From Chryseolinea sp. (lineage in GTDB: Bacteria; Bacteroidota; Bacteroidia; Cytophagales; Cyclobacteriaceae): 35,583 bases of DNA. Every line of letters begins with the position of its first letter. Positions within the stretch are counted from its first letter, which is position 1. Both the position numbers and the translations under genes were made by a program. Under the pieces are notes generated by a model. It was not told the origin of the DNA and searched no databases. It saw only the letters and a list, made by a program, of their open reading frames with translations. The stretch is taken from assembly GCA_025923195.1 (NCBI GenBank), contig JAICGJ010000044.1:1-35583 (forward strand), written 5' to 3'. Below are positions 17,069 to 25,258 of the stretch, piece by piece.

Positions 17069-17659
17069 TCAGGCGTTTTTATAACCCATTTGTTTAGCGT
17101 ATTCACTAAGTTTTTCTTTCAGCAGATTGCGCGCCCTATGTAACCGGCTTCTTACTGTCCCAATGGGAATGTCTAGAATCTTTGCCATTTCATCATACTT
17201 AAATCCTTCCAGGTCGCACAATATTATTACAGTTCTGAAATCTACATCAAGAGAATTTAGGGCATTAGAAATCTCATCGCCGATCATATCTTTCAGCGCC
17301 TCCACACGCAGATCGGGCGTTATTTGCCTGTCAACCTCTTCGGAGTTATAATAGCTTTCTACCTCTTGGTAATCTACCTTCGAAGGCTCTTTGCTCTTCT
17401 TCCGGTAATCATTAATAAAGCTGTTTTTCAAAATTCGGAACAGCCATGCTTTAGCATTAGTTCCTTGCTGAAAAGAATCTATAAAACGATACGCCTTTAA
17501 ATAGGTATCCTGAACCAGGTCTTTAGAGTCGTCCTGATCGAGTGTTAATCGATAAGCAAAGTTGTACATCGAGTTAATGTGAGGCATGAACTCATTATTA
17601 AAGATGTTCGACTTCTCTTTATCAGAATATTGCTGTTTTGGTGACTCCTCTAGTTCCAT
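17069..17659 (-). CDS. ECF-type RNA polymerase sigma factor
   Basis: A 196-residue sigma-70 family protein. Region 2 is at about residues 30-95 (NFAYRLTLDQDDSKDLVQDT, then AWLFRILKNSFINDYRKK) and region 4 at about 135-187 (SLDVDFRTVIILCDLEGFKY, then DIPIGTVRSRLHRARNLL). The linker is acidic. It heads an operon with its zinc anti-sigma factor, gmk, nadD and a DUF5686 gene. The regulon is unknown. No exact TAnnTTTG element was found in front of it (the nearest is TACTTTG with a one-base-short spacer), which would fit autoregulation. Confidence 0.93.
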   Translation of the reverse strand: MELEESPKQQYSDKEKSNIFNNEFMPHINSMYNFAYRLTLDQDDSKDLVQDTYLKAYRFIDSFQQGTNAKAWLFRILKNSFINDYRKKSKEPSKVDYQEVESYYNSEEVDRQITPDLRVEALKDMIGDEISNALNSLDVDFRTVIILCDLEGFKYDEMAKILDIPIGTVRSRLHRARNLLKEKLSEYAKQMGYKNA

Positions 17660-17783
17660 GTGGGTCTAAAAATAGTTAAAAAAAGCTGTATGCTTGTTGT
17701 ACTTACCCTTCTATCAAACAATAAATCAGCCAAAGTATTAATGACTTTTAAGCTGCTGATTGAAAAAGTTGTGCCCTATCGCT

Positions 17784-18557
17784 CTAAGGTAGCGGTGGCG
17801 GATTCTTTGAACGGTTGGTTTCCAGGAGTTTGGCATACTTATAAAAAACGCCGTTTGCATTAGACACAGAGATGACAAGGCCCTCATATCCATCCCAAAT
17901 CCCTCCCTTTAAGATATAACTCTTAAGAAATGAGGCGAGCGTTTTATATATGATCTTGAAGGGAGTAACCCTTTTCCTATGGGCATTTTCCCTCGCAAAT
18001 AAATCTGCATATTGTTGCTGCATTTTCTGAATGAGCTGGGATGCATTATCGTATGCCAGATGCAGCAAATCTCCATTCAGATGCCGAACTATTGCATCCG
18101 ACTGCATTACCACCACCTCATGAACAAGTCCGCCACTCCAAGCTCCTTTACGCTTATCCCAGAGCCTGATCTTTCTGTCCGGATACCAGCCGCACGACTT
18201 GATCCATTTACCCGCATAACTGTTCAGCCGGTTCATGGTATATCCATCGGCATCCCAATCTGATTTCACCCGTGCGATAGAGCTGGAAAGCTCTTGGGAT
18301 AGGTACTCATCTGCATCCAGAGCTAAAATAAAATCGTGGGAGGCTAAGCCAATCGCAAAGTTTTTTTGTGACGTAAAACCTTCAAACTTGTGTTCGAAGA
18401 ATTTCACTCCTTTAGACAAACAAACCGCCTTCGTAATATCCGTTGAATAGGAATCGACCACAACAATTTCATCTGCAAGATCTTTAACCGAATCGATACA
18501 ACGGCCTATGTTTCTTTCTTCATTAAAAGTGATGATAACAACACTGAGGCCGATCAT
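17784..18557 (-). CDS. Family 2 glycosyltransferase (WaaE/KdtX-like)
   Basis: A 257-residue cytoplasmic-face glycosyltransferase. The N-terminal GT-A fold starts LSVVIITFNEERNIGRCIDS, with the metal/nucleotide-sugar motif LDADEYL near residue 80 and a WYPDRKIRLWDKRKGAW stretch that is characteristic of the lipopolysaccharide-core beta-1,4-glucosyltransferase group. The C-terminal part has an amphipathic helical region (ASFLKSYILKGGIWDGYEGL). It lies between the ECF sigma gene and the vWA gene on the same strand, without obvious coupling to either. Confidence 0.9.
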   Translation of the reverse strand: MIGLSVVIITFNEERNIGRCIDSVKDLADEIVVVDSYSTDITKAVCLSKGVKFFEHKFEGFTSQKNFAIGLASHDFILALDADEYLSQELSSSIARVKSDWDADGYTMNRLNSYAGKWIKSCGWYPDRKIRLWDKRKGAWSGGLVHEVVVMQSDAIVRHLNGDLLHLAYDNASQLIQKMQQQYADLFARENAHRKRVTPFKIIYKTLASFLKSYILKGGIWDGYEGLVISVSNANGVFYKYAKLLETNRSKNPPPLP

Positions 18558-18609
18558 GGAGCTTGGGAAAGTTCACTGCAAGTAACGCAAGAGAATTCTA
18601 AAACGAAAA

Positions 18610-18644
18610 CAGGTCGCTCCGAATAGTATTTTTCGGAGGACCTG
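18610..18644 (-). terminator. Intrinsic terminator after the vWA-protein gene
   Basis: Inverted repeat with arms CAGGTCGCTCCGAA and TTCGGAGGACCTG (one-base bulge). On the minus strand it is followed by TTTTCGTTTT, so it terminates transcription arriving from the vWA gene that ends at 18660. Confidence 0.75.
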
Positions 18645-18659
18645 CTTAATGTTGACCCA

Positions 18660-20501
18660 TTACCGGCTCGCCACCGCACCAAAGGACTTAACCATATTAA
18701 TAAATTCAATACGGTATCCCTCCTTGTCTACACCCTTCGCCTGCTGGGCCATTTGCACTACCGCGTCGTAATTAAAATTATTGATGTACTCAGATTCCCT
18801 CAACAACATTCCGAAGGCTGCAACCGAAGCCGACCACCTGAAGTTCTCCGATGTTCCTGAAAGTTGTATGTTCGAGTCTGTGAGAGGATGCACGATAAGC
18901 TTGCTGACATCTTCATCCGGTTTTTTATACCTGAATTTAATTGTCAATAGTTCCCTAGAATTTTCAGCTTTCGGATCGATTGTAGTCTTCTGATACTTCA
19001 AATCATCGACCTTGAAGAAATCACTCTCTACGCCGACGGGGATAATTTCATACAACGCTGTGACTGTATGCCCTGAGCCCAGATCACCGGCATCCTTTTT
19101 ATCGTTGTTGAAATCTTCATTCTTCAGCACCCTGTTCTCGTACCCAATCAAACGGTAGGCCTTTACTTTGGCCGGATTAAATTCAACCTGCAATTTCACA
19201 TCTTTAGCAATCGTAAAAAGAGTTCCCCCAAATTCGTTCACTAACACTTTACGCGCCTCCGAAATATTGTCGATATACGCGTAGTTGCCATTGCCTTTGT
19301 CGGCAAGGGTTTCCATTTTCGAATCTTTGTAATTACCCATACCATACCCTAAGACGGTCAAGAATATCCCATCTTGTCGCTTTTGTTCGATAAGCCTTTC
19401 CATTGCCGCATTGCTTGACTCACCGATATTAAAGTCGCCATCCGTCGCAAGGATTACCCGATTATTTCCTCCATTCTTGAAGTGTTGTTTGGCAACGGCG
19501 TACGCCAGCTGAATACCAGCTCCTCCGGCGGTAGAACCACCTGCCTGCAATTTGTCCAGCGCATCAAGGATTTTTCTCTTGTCATTGCCCGGCGTCGGTT
19601 CTAGTACGAGACCCGCAGCACCGGCATAAACGACCATGGCAATATGATCCTGAGGCCGAAGCTGTTCAACGAGCATTTTGAAAGAAGATTTTAGAAGAGG
19701 CAACTTATTGGCCTCATCCATGCTTCCGGATACATCGATCAAAAAGACAAGATTTGATGGTGGCAATTTTTCGGTCGGAATTGTTTTTCCTTGGAGTCCG
19801 ATGTGCACCAATTTGTGCTTGCTGTTCCAGGGAGCACTTGATATTTCTGTATGAATTGCAAATGGATCTTCTCCTTTTGGTTGATCATAATCATAATCAA
19901 AATAGTTGATGAGCTCCTCAATTCTCACGGCATCCTTTGGAGGTCGCTGGCCATTGTTGATGAACCTTCGCACGTTGCTATAAGAGGCAGCATCGACGTC
20001 AATTGAAAATGTAGACAAGGGATTCTTTAATGCCTCACGAAAAATATTTTCCTCAATAGCGTCGTACTCCTCCGTGTTCCATTGCTGGCGCTGATAATCG
20101 TCAGCCATTGACTCGCTTTCGTAAAGCTTGTAAACACCGGCTGCTGTATCTTTTTTGTACTTCGGGCTGCGCGCGGGCTGTGACTTAACCTCCTCCAGGT
20201 ATTGGACTTCCTCCTGAAGGATAACGTTAACAACATTAGAGGCAGCAACTTTTACCTCTTTGGTTTGATAACCAATGAAAGAGAAGACCAGCGTCCCACC
20301 GTGAATTGACATCGTAATGGTGTACTTGCCCTCGGCGTCCGTTATTGTTGCGTTTTTTGTTCCCTTAACGGCGACATTAACGCCAGCGAGATCGGCACCG
20401 TCTACCCCAGACGTCACCTTTCCCGTGATCGTCCTCGATTGCGGAGCTGTAAATCCAACGCTGAGTAATAGCGCGGCCAGAATCCAAAGTGACTTTTTCA
20501 T
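18660..20501 (-). CDS. Exported vWA-domain protein (YfbK-like) with a carboxypeptidase-regulatory-like domain
   Basis: 613 residues. Signal peptide 1-20 (MKKSLWILAALLLSVGFTAP). Residues 24-97 are a carboxypeptidase-regulatory-like beta domain with ITDAEGKYTI and FSFIGYQTKEV. Residues about 155-240 form the YfbK N-terminal region (STFSIDVDAASYSNVRRFIN), followed by a von Willebrand A domain at 250-420. Its MIDAS metal site is complete: DVSGS (Asp256, Ser258, Ser260), Thr324 and Asp354. A DUF3520-type C-terminal region follows. The role is probably protein binding in the periplasm or at the cell surface. It is divergent from the second sigma-factor gene. Confidence 0.9.
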   Translation of the reverse strand: MKKSLWILAALLLSVGFTAPQSRTITGKVTSGVDGADLAGVNVAVKGTKNATITDAEGKYTITMSIHGGTLVFSFIGYQTKEVKVAASNVVNVILQEEVQYLEEVKSQPARSPKYKKDTAAGVYKLYESESMADDYQRQQWNTEEYDAIEENIFREALKNPLSTFSIDVDAASYSNVRRFINNGQRPPKDAVRIEELINYFDYDYDQPKGEDPFAIHTEISSAPWNSKHKLVHIGLQGKTIPTEKLPPSNLVFLIDVSGSMDEANKLPLLKSSFKMLVEQLRPQDHIAMVVYAGAAGLVLEPTPGNDKRKILDALDKLQAGGSTAGGAGIQLAYAVAKQHFKNGGNNRVILATDGDFNIGESSNAAMERLIEQKRQDGIFLTVLGYGMGNYKDSKMETLADKGNGNYAYIDNISEARKVLVNEFGGTLFTIAKDVKLQVEFNPAKVKAYRLIGYENRVLKNEDFNNDKKDAGDLGSGHTVTALYEIIPVGVESDFFKVDDLKYQKTTIDPKAENSRELLTIKFRYKKPDEDVSKLIVHPLTDSNIQLSGTSENFRWSASVAAFGMLLRESEYINNFNYDAVVQMAQQAKGVDKEGYRIEFINMVKSFGAVASR

Positions 20502-20589
20502 ATCTGCGTAGTTTTATTTTTGTTGATGAGATGCAGCGTCCCATCGGATTCCACACACCGTCCAAATTTTTTTTTATTATTTTTCAAAA

Positions 20590-21153
20590 ATGCTTTCTAA
20601 AAAGGACCATAGCGGCTTATCTGATGTTGAGCTGGTAGCGCAATACAAGGTGTCGGGCGAACTGGCATTGATTGGAACGCTGTATCATCGCTACATGACT
20701 TTAGTATACGGTGTTTGTATGAAATACCTTAAGGACCGTGATGAAAGCAAGGACGCCGTAATGCAGATCTTCGAAAAGCTGATAGTGATCATAAGAGAAC
20801 ATGAAATCACACATTTTAAAAGCTGGCTCTACGTAATGTCCAGGAATCATTGTTTAATGGCATTAAGGGCCAAAAAAGGAAAGAATTTTGAGCGGATTTC
20901 TCCGGATTTTATGGAAAATGGCCTGATGCCACATCTAGAAGAGGAACCTGAAATCGAGTCAAATCTTATTAAATTAGAGAAATGCATAGAACATTTGGTG
21001 TTGGAACAGAAGGCCTGTATAACACTGTTCTATATGCAGCAGAAATGCTATAAAGAGATCGTGCAGATTACGGGATTTGACGATAATAAAGTAAAAAGCT
21101 ATATCCAGAACGGCAAGAGGAACCTCAAACTGTGTATGGAAAGGAATGAATGA
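20590..21153 (+). CDS. Second ECF-like sigma factor
   Basis: A 187-residue sigma-70-type protein. Region 2 is recognisable at about residues 28-95 (LYHRYMTLVYGVCMKYLKD, then DAVMQIFEKLI and FKSWLYVMSRNHCLMALR), and a divergent region 4 is at about 130-183 (LVLEQKACITLFYMQQKCYK, then VKSYIQNGKRNLKLCME). The gene start is the ATG at 20590 after an AT-rich stretch. It overlaps the next gene by eight bases, the arrangement expected for a sigma factor and its membrane-bound regulator. Confidence 0.88.
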   Translation: MLSKKDHSGLSDVELVAQYKVSGELALIGTLYHRYMTLVYGVCMKYLKDRDESKDAVMQIFEKLIVIIREHEITHFKSWLYVMSRNHCLMALRAKKGKNFERISPDFMENGLMPHLEEEPEIESNLIKLEKCIEHLVLEQKACITLFYMQQKCYKEIVQITGFDDNKVKSYIQNGKRNLKLCMERNE

Positions 21154-22513
21154 TTACAAGGACGATATCGACAAATACCTGAAGGGCCAGCTGACGCCTG
21201 CCCAGATGCATGCTTTGGAGAAGAAGGCATTGAGCGATCCTTTTTTGGCTGATGCCCTGGAAGGTATGGGTTCATTGGATCCCGACGAGTTACAAAGCGA
21301 TCTTCAGCAACTTCAGGCAAACCTTAATAAACGCATTCGGAAAAGAAGTGAGGGCTGGACCTGGGTTTCGCGTATAGCCGCTGGGTTATTATTGGTGGCC
21401 ATTTCAACCTTCGTTGTAATTTTTATTTCTGACCGCTCGGATCAAAAACCTGCAGGCAACCTGGCTCTCAACAAGGAAAACGAATCAGCGCCCGAACGTC
21501 AGTCTGAACAGCCCGCAGTCGGTGATTCGGCGGAATATGCTGGTGATGTGGCACCGGAGGCCAGCGTGACGGAAGAACTAAAAAATGATGGGAAGGCTTC
21601 GGCAAAGCCATCGGCTGAATCCCGGAGCCAGGCGGAACAACCACTTGCGAAGACCCCTGCCGAAGAACCTGGAGCTGTGGAGCCGCAGGACATATTAAAC
21701 GATGCGGACATTTCTGAGTCTATCGAAGCAGATGAAAAGGTTGCAAGCAGCGTCGAACCACATTCAGTACCTCCCGAAATAAGGCTGGAAACGGAGAAAA
21801 AAACTGAGGCTGCCCGCGATGACAGGACGGAGGCTGAAGATTCCAAGAGAAAAGCTATTAGCGGGGCGGCTGCCAGGGATAGGGCAGATAGCTATACCGT
21901 TAACCGCAAGATCATTCGCGGCAAAGTCACATTCTCCGAAGACGGAATGGGGCTGCCAGGCGTTAACGTGCTCGTTAAAGGTACAAACGAAGGTACGGTG
22001 ACGGACGAGCATGGCAACTATCAGATACCAGTGTTGGAAGGACAACCTACACTGCTTTTTTCATTTATTGGTTTTGCCAACAAGGAAATCGAGGCAATCG
22101 AAGAGGAAGTCAATGTTCAGTTGGATGCAGACGTATCGGAGTTAAGCGAGGTGGTAGTGGTCGGCTATGGTTCCAAGGATATCGAATTCCTTCCTTCAAC
22201 TCCAACCATTATGGAGCTGGCAACACCTGAGGGCGGAAGAAAAGTATTCAAGGAGTACCTGGAAAAAAATCTTCGGTATCCGGAACAAGCTTTAAAAAAC
22301 GGTGTGGAAGGAAAGGTGACTGTTCAGTTCACCATTGGAATGACAGGACAGCTGTCGGATTTCAGAGTAATTAGGGGATTGGGTCACGGCTGTGACGAAG
22401 AAGTCATCCGGCTCATCAAAGACGGTCCCAAATGGGCGCCTACGAAGAAAAATGAAGCACCAATTAAAGATAGGGTGAGGGTTAGAATGCGCTTTTCCCT
22501 GCCGAAGAAATAG
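21146..22513 (+). CDS. Membrane protein joining anti-sigma-like, SusC-like and TonB C-terminal domains
   Basis: 455 residues in an unusual order. Residues 1-70 are cytoplasmic and acidic (YLKGQLTPAQMHALEKKALS, then DPFLADALEGM), as in membrane anti-sigma proteins of Bacteroidota. A transmembrane helix is at about 74-95. Residues 100-255 are a Glu/Ala/Ser-rich low-complexity linker. Residues 257-330 form a carboxypeptidase-regulatory-like domain (GKVTFSEDGMGLPGVNVLVK), ending in the SusC-like motif SEVVVVGYG at 335-342. Residues 363-452 form a TonB C-terminal domain (RYPEQALKNGVEGKVTVQF, then DGPKWAPTKK). The overlap with the sigma gene implies that it is that factor's regulator. Confidence 0.85.
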   Translation: MNDYKDDIDKYLKGQLTPAQMHALEKKALSDPFLADALEGMGSLDPDELQSDLQQLQANLNKRIRKRSEGWTWVSRIAAGLLLVAISTFVVIFISDRSDQKPAGNLALNKENESAPERQSEQPAVGDSAEYAGDVAPEASVTEELKNDGKASAKPSAESRSQAEQPLAKTPAEEPGAVEPQDILNDADISESIEADEKVASSVEPHSVPPEIRLETEKKTEAARDDRTEAEDSKRKAISGAAARDRADSYTVNRKIIRGKVTFSEDGMGLPGVNVLVKGTNEGTVTDEHGNYQIPVLEGQPTLLFSFIGFANKEIEAIEEEVNVQLDADVSELSEVVVVGYGSKDIEFLPSTPTIMELATPEGGRKVFKEYLEKNLRYPEQALKNGVEGKVTVQFTIGMTGQLSDFRVIRGLGHGCDEEVIRLIKDGPKWAPTKKNEAPIKDRVRVRMRFSLPKK

Positions 22514-22533
22514 CATTGTACAAAGTTAAAGAC

Positions 22534-23190
22534 ATGTTTACTGATAGGAAACTGTTTCTGGTCACCGTTTTTTTAATGGTTGTAAGCATTACTGCCTATA
22601 TGTTGCTGGTTTATATTCCTGGCAGAATCGCTGAACAAGCTTACGAGGGTGCAAGACAGATTGGTCGCGACATAGCTAGCGTATTCCAAGTAACGCCTGA
22701 AATAACTGTTAACAACACCGTTGTACTTCAGCAGCAAACGCCGATTCTTGAGCTGGCAACGGTTTCACAGAAATTCCAACACCACTATGATTGGACGAAT
22801 ACCTGGCTAGGCAGCACAAAAACGATCAATATCAAGGGGACATTTGAAGCAAAGGCCGGTTTCGACCTGCATCAGAGATTTTCAATCGACATTAATTCTG
22901 ACAAAGCTGTCGTTATTCTACCGGAACCGAAATTGCTCTCAATGGAACCTTCGGGAGATATAAGATTCACAGACGAAAGCGGAGTTTGGAATTGGGTTGA
23001 TGCTGAAGACCGCTCCAAAGCAATCAACGCCTTCACGAAAGATGCGCGAAATTATGGGCAGGAAGCCAAATTCGTGGAACAGGCAAAGTCAGAAATGGAA
23101 AAGAAACTAAGGGAAATTTTCTTGCAGCACGGAGTGCAAGTGGAATTCAGGTATTCCAGTCAGATGAGAGAACGCCTTCCTTCTTTATAG
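22534..23190 (+). CDS. DUF4230 membrane-anchored protein
   Basis: A 218-residue protein with one N-terminal transmembrane helix (about residues 8-28, LFLVTVFLMVVSITAYMLLV) and an extracytoplasmic DUF4230 domain (TPILELATVSQKFQHHYDW, then INIKGTFEAKAGFDL). A C-terminal coiled region (KFVEQAKSEMEKKLREIF) is present. The start is the ATG at 22534; an in-frame TTG lies at 22516 just after the upstream stop. The gene probably belongs to the sigma-factor operon. Function of the family is unknown. Confidence 0.85.
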   Translation: MFTDRKLFLVTVFLMVVSITAYMLLVYIPGRIAEQAYEGARQIGRDIASVFQVTPEITVNNTVVLQQQTPILELATVSQKFQHHYDWTNTWLGSTKTINIKGTFEAKAGFDLHQRFSIDINSDKAVVILPEPKLLSMEPSGDIRFTDESGVWNWVDAEDRSKAINAFTKDARNYGQEAKFVEQAKSEMEKKLREIFLQHGVQVEFRYSSQMRERLPSL

Positions 23191-23250
23191 TGTTGGTTTG
23201 ATTTAATGGCATCATCGGTCATCCCATAACTCATGGGTTATACTGCAACC

Positions 23251-23994
23251 TCAGACAACTTTCTTGCGAATCAGTTTTGCGTACGTGCGACTGACAGGGA
23301 AACTCTTCCCGTTCAGCATTTTAACCACCATACCACCGTTGAAGTGTTTTTCAATTTCTTTCAGACTATTGATGTTAATGATGGTGCTTCGATGAACACG
23401 GATGAAAGTTTCAGGATTTAAGATTTCCTCGAGTTTCCCGATCCCCGAGGAACTTACAAATTGATCGTTCTTGGTTGACAGAATTGTGTAATCGCCCGAA
23501 GCTTCCAGGTATACGATCTCGTCAACGGGGAGGTTGAGCAGCTTTTCAGATTTTTGAACGAAGATATGCGAATCGTATGATGTTTTGTTTTCGGTTTTCA
23601 TATTCCGCAACAGCTCACCAACGTTGTTCTGCTCAAGTTTCATCCTGTTGATGGCGCGTTCCACGCCCTGCTTGAAGCGCTCCTGATCAAGAGGTTTAAG
23701 TATGTAGTCGACAGCATTCTTTTCAAACGCTTTAATCGCGTATTGGTCATAGGCCGTGCAAAAGATCACATAGGGATCGTGTGTAATTTCATCCAGAACA
23801 TCGAAGCCTGTCATCCCCGGCATTTGAACATCAAGAAATACCAGGTCAGGTTTTAACTTGTCAACCATTTCTACGGCGTCTTTGCCTTTTGAGCATTCAC
23901 CCAATACCTGGATGTCGGGCATTTGCTGAAGGTATTCTTGTAATAAATCACGGGCTAATTTTTCGTCGTCAACGATAACGCAGGTAATGTTCAT
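23251..23994 (-). CDS. LytTR-family response regulator
   Basis: A 247-residue two-domain regulator. The receiver domain (1-120) has the acidic pocket VIVDDE, the phosphorylated Asp55 in VFLDVQMPG, Thr in IFCTAYDQYAIKAF and Lys in ILKPLDQ. The LytTR DNA-binding domain is at about 145-245 (EIVYLEASGDYTILSTKND, then FIRVHRSTIININ). Its ATG overlaps the stop of the upstream kinase gene (ATGA), so the pair is co-translated. Its targets are not known. Confidence 0.95.
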   Translation of the reverse strand: MNITCVIVDDEKLARDLLQEYLQQMPDIQVLGECSKGKDAVEMVDKLKPDLVFLDVQMPGMTGFDVLDEITHDPYVIFCTAYDQYAIKAFEKNAVDYILKPLDQERFKQGVERAINRMKLEQNNVGELLRNMKTENKTSYDSHIFVQKSEKLLNLPVDEIVYLEASGDYTILSTKNDQFVSSSGIGKLEEILNPETFIRVHRSTIININSLKEIEKHFNGGMVVKMLNGKSFPVSRTYAKLIRKKVV

Positions 23995-25109
23995 ACGGCT
24001 TTATTTAGTTCTTTTACTGGTACAGATTCTTGATTCGCGTCTTCAAATGGTATAAAAAAGCTGACTGTATATCCCCATTCGTTAGAAAGGATCCTGAGCC
24101 CTGACCCAGGTCCAAAAATACTCTTTAAACGTTTATCGGTATTGGTCAAACCAACACCACCGCTGGGCGTTCCATCCATTACTTTCTTTGCGTTTGATCC
24201 TAATCCGTCATCTTTAACCTCAAAATATATCATATTGTTAAAGCGCTTTACGGTCAAGATAATTGTACCCCCGTCATCTTTAGGTGCGATTCCATACTTC
24301 ACTGAATTTTCTACGAGAGGTTGAAGAATCATGGGTGGAATTTTAACACTCAAACATGAGAAATCTACTTGTTTCACAAACTTCATTCTGTCGCCAAAAC
24401 GTACTTGTTGAATTCGAATGTAATTATCAATAAAATCGAGCTCATGGATAAGCTTCACCATTTGGTCGCCATGTGAGTCCAGGGCATACCTAAAAATATC
24501 TGAAAGCTGTGTGATCACTTTGCGGGCTTGCTCTTTGCTAGACCCGATTAGTGTATTGATTGAGTTCAAAGTGTTAAATAAAAAATGCGGATTGATCTGC
24601 GACTTGAGAAGCGATATCTGCATTTCGCGGTTCTTTAGCGTAAGCTCACTCTTTTCCATTTCCTGCCGTTGCAAGCCTTGAAAATATCGTATCACGTAGT
24701 AAACACCAACTGTGATGATATATTGGTCATGAAAGTGCAAGCCTTCAGCCCGCAATAAAAGTACCAGGTGATCCTTCCAAAAGTCCCATCCAATGTAACC
24801 CTCTACATAGTTCTCCAGGTAGTAAGATAGCGAGCCCATGATCAAGAAATGCAGCATTGCTCCCACGAGATGTCCGGTGATCTGGAGATAAACACTGAAT
24901 TGGAAAAGCCAGTTAGAGTAGAAAAAAATCCCTATGATCAGAATACAAAGGGCATTAAATAGATGTAAGGCATTCCAAAAAATGTAAGTATGATGCGTGT
25001 TTAGTTCATATTCAATAAAAGTTCCTACGCCGTAGTTCAGGGCATACCAGAAGCAGAGCCAGAGATAAGCTCGTTTCCAAATTCCCGGTATGTCTTCAAA
25101 AAATTTCAA
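23991..25109 (-). CDS. LytS-type sensor histidine kinase
   Basis: A 372-residue kinase. Four hydrophobic segments occupy residues about 13-145 (including IFWNALHLFNALCILIIGIF and YIITVGVYYVIRYF). A coiled linker follows, then the His_kinase domain with the phospho-acceptor His175 in QINPHFLFNTLNSIN. The ATP-binding part shows VENSVKYGI, VKDDGLGSN and GGVGLTNTDKRL. It lies in an operon with, and overlaps, the LytTR regulator. The stimulus is unknown. A near-consensus TAACTTTA at 25127-25134 on this strand may be the promoter. Confidence 0.94.
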   Translation of the reverse strand: MKFFEDIPGIWKRAYLWLCFWYALNYGVGTFIEYELNTHHTYIFWNALHLFNALCILIIGIFFYSNWLFQFSVYLQITGHLVGAMLHFLIMGSLSYYLENYVEGYIGWDFWKDHLVLLLRAEGLHFHDQYIITVGVYYVIRYFQGLQRQEMEKSELTLKNREMQISLLKSQINPHFLFNTLNSINTLIGSSKEQARKVITQLSDIFRYALDSHGDQMVKLIHELDFIDNYIRIQQVRFGDRMKFVKQVDFSCLSVKIPPMILQPLVENSVKYGIAPKDDGGTIILTVKRFNNMIYFEVKDDGLGSNAKKVMDGTPSGGVGLTNTDKRLKSIFGPGSGLRILSNEWGYTVSFFIPFEDANQESVPVKELNKAV

Positions 25110-25258
25110 GCCAGTAATATGAGCAATAAAGTTACGGAATGAAAAGCAAAACCGATTAGAAAAGGTTAATAGCGCTAAATCTTCGTTTTAAGCCAATATC
25201 CTACACAGGGTTTGAAAAAATAACCCGATTGACCAACTTGTGAATCGAACATACTGTA

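Noticed and set aside
23215-23245. Small inverted repeat between the convergent DUF4230 and LytTR genes
   Set aside because: The stem (ATAAC / GTTAT) is only five bases and has no T run, so I cannot call it a terminator.
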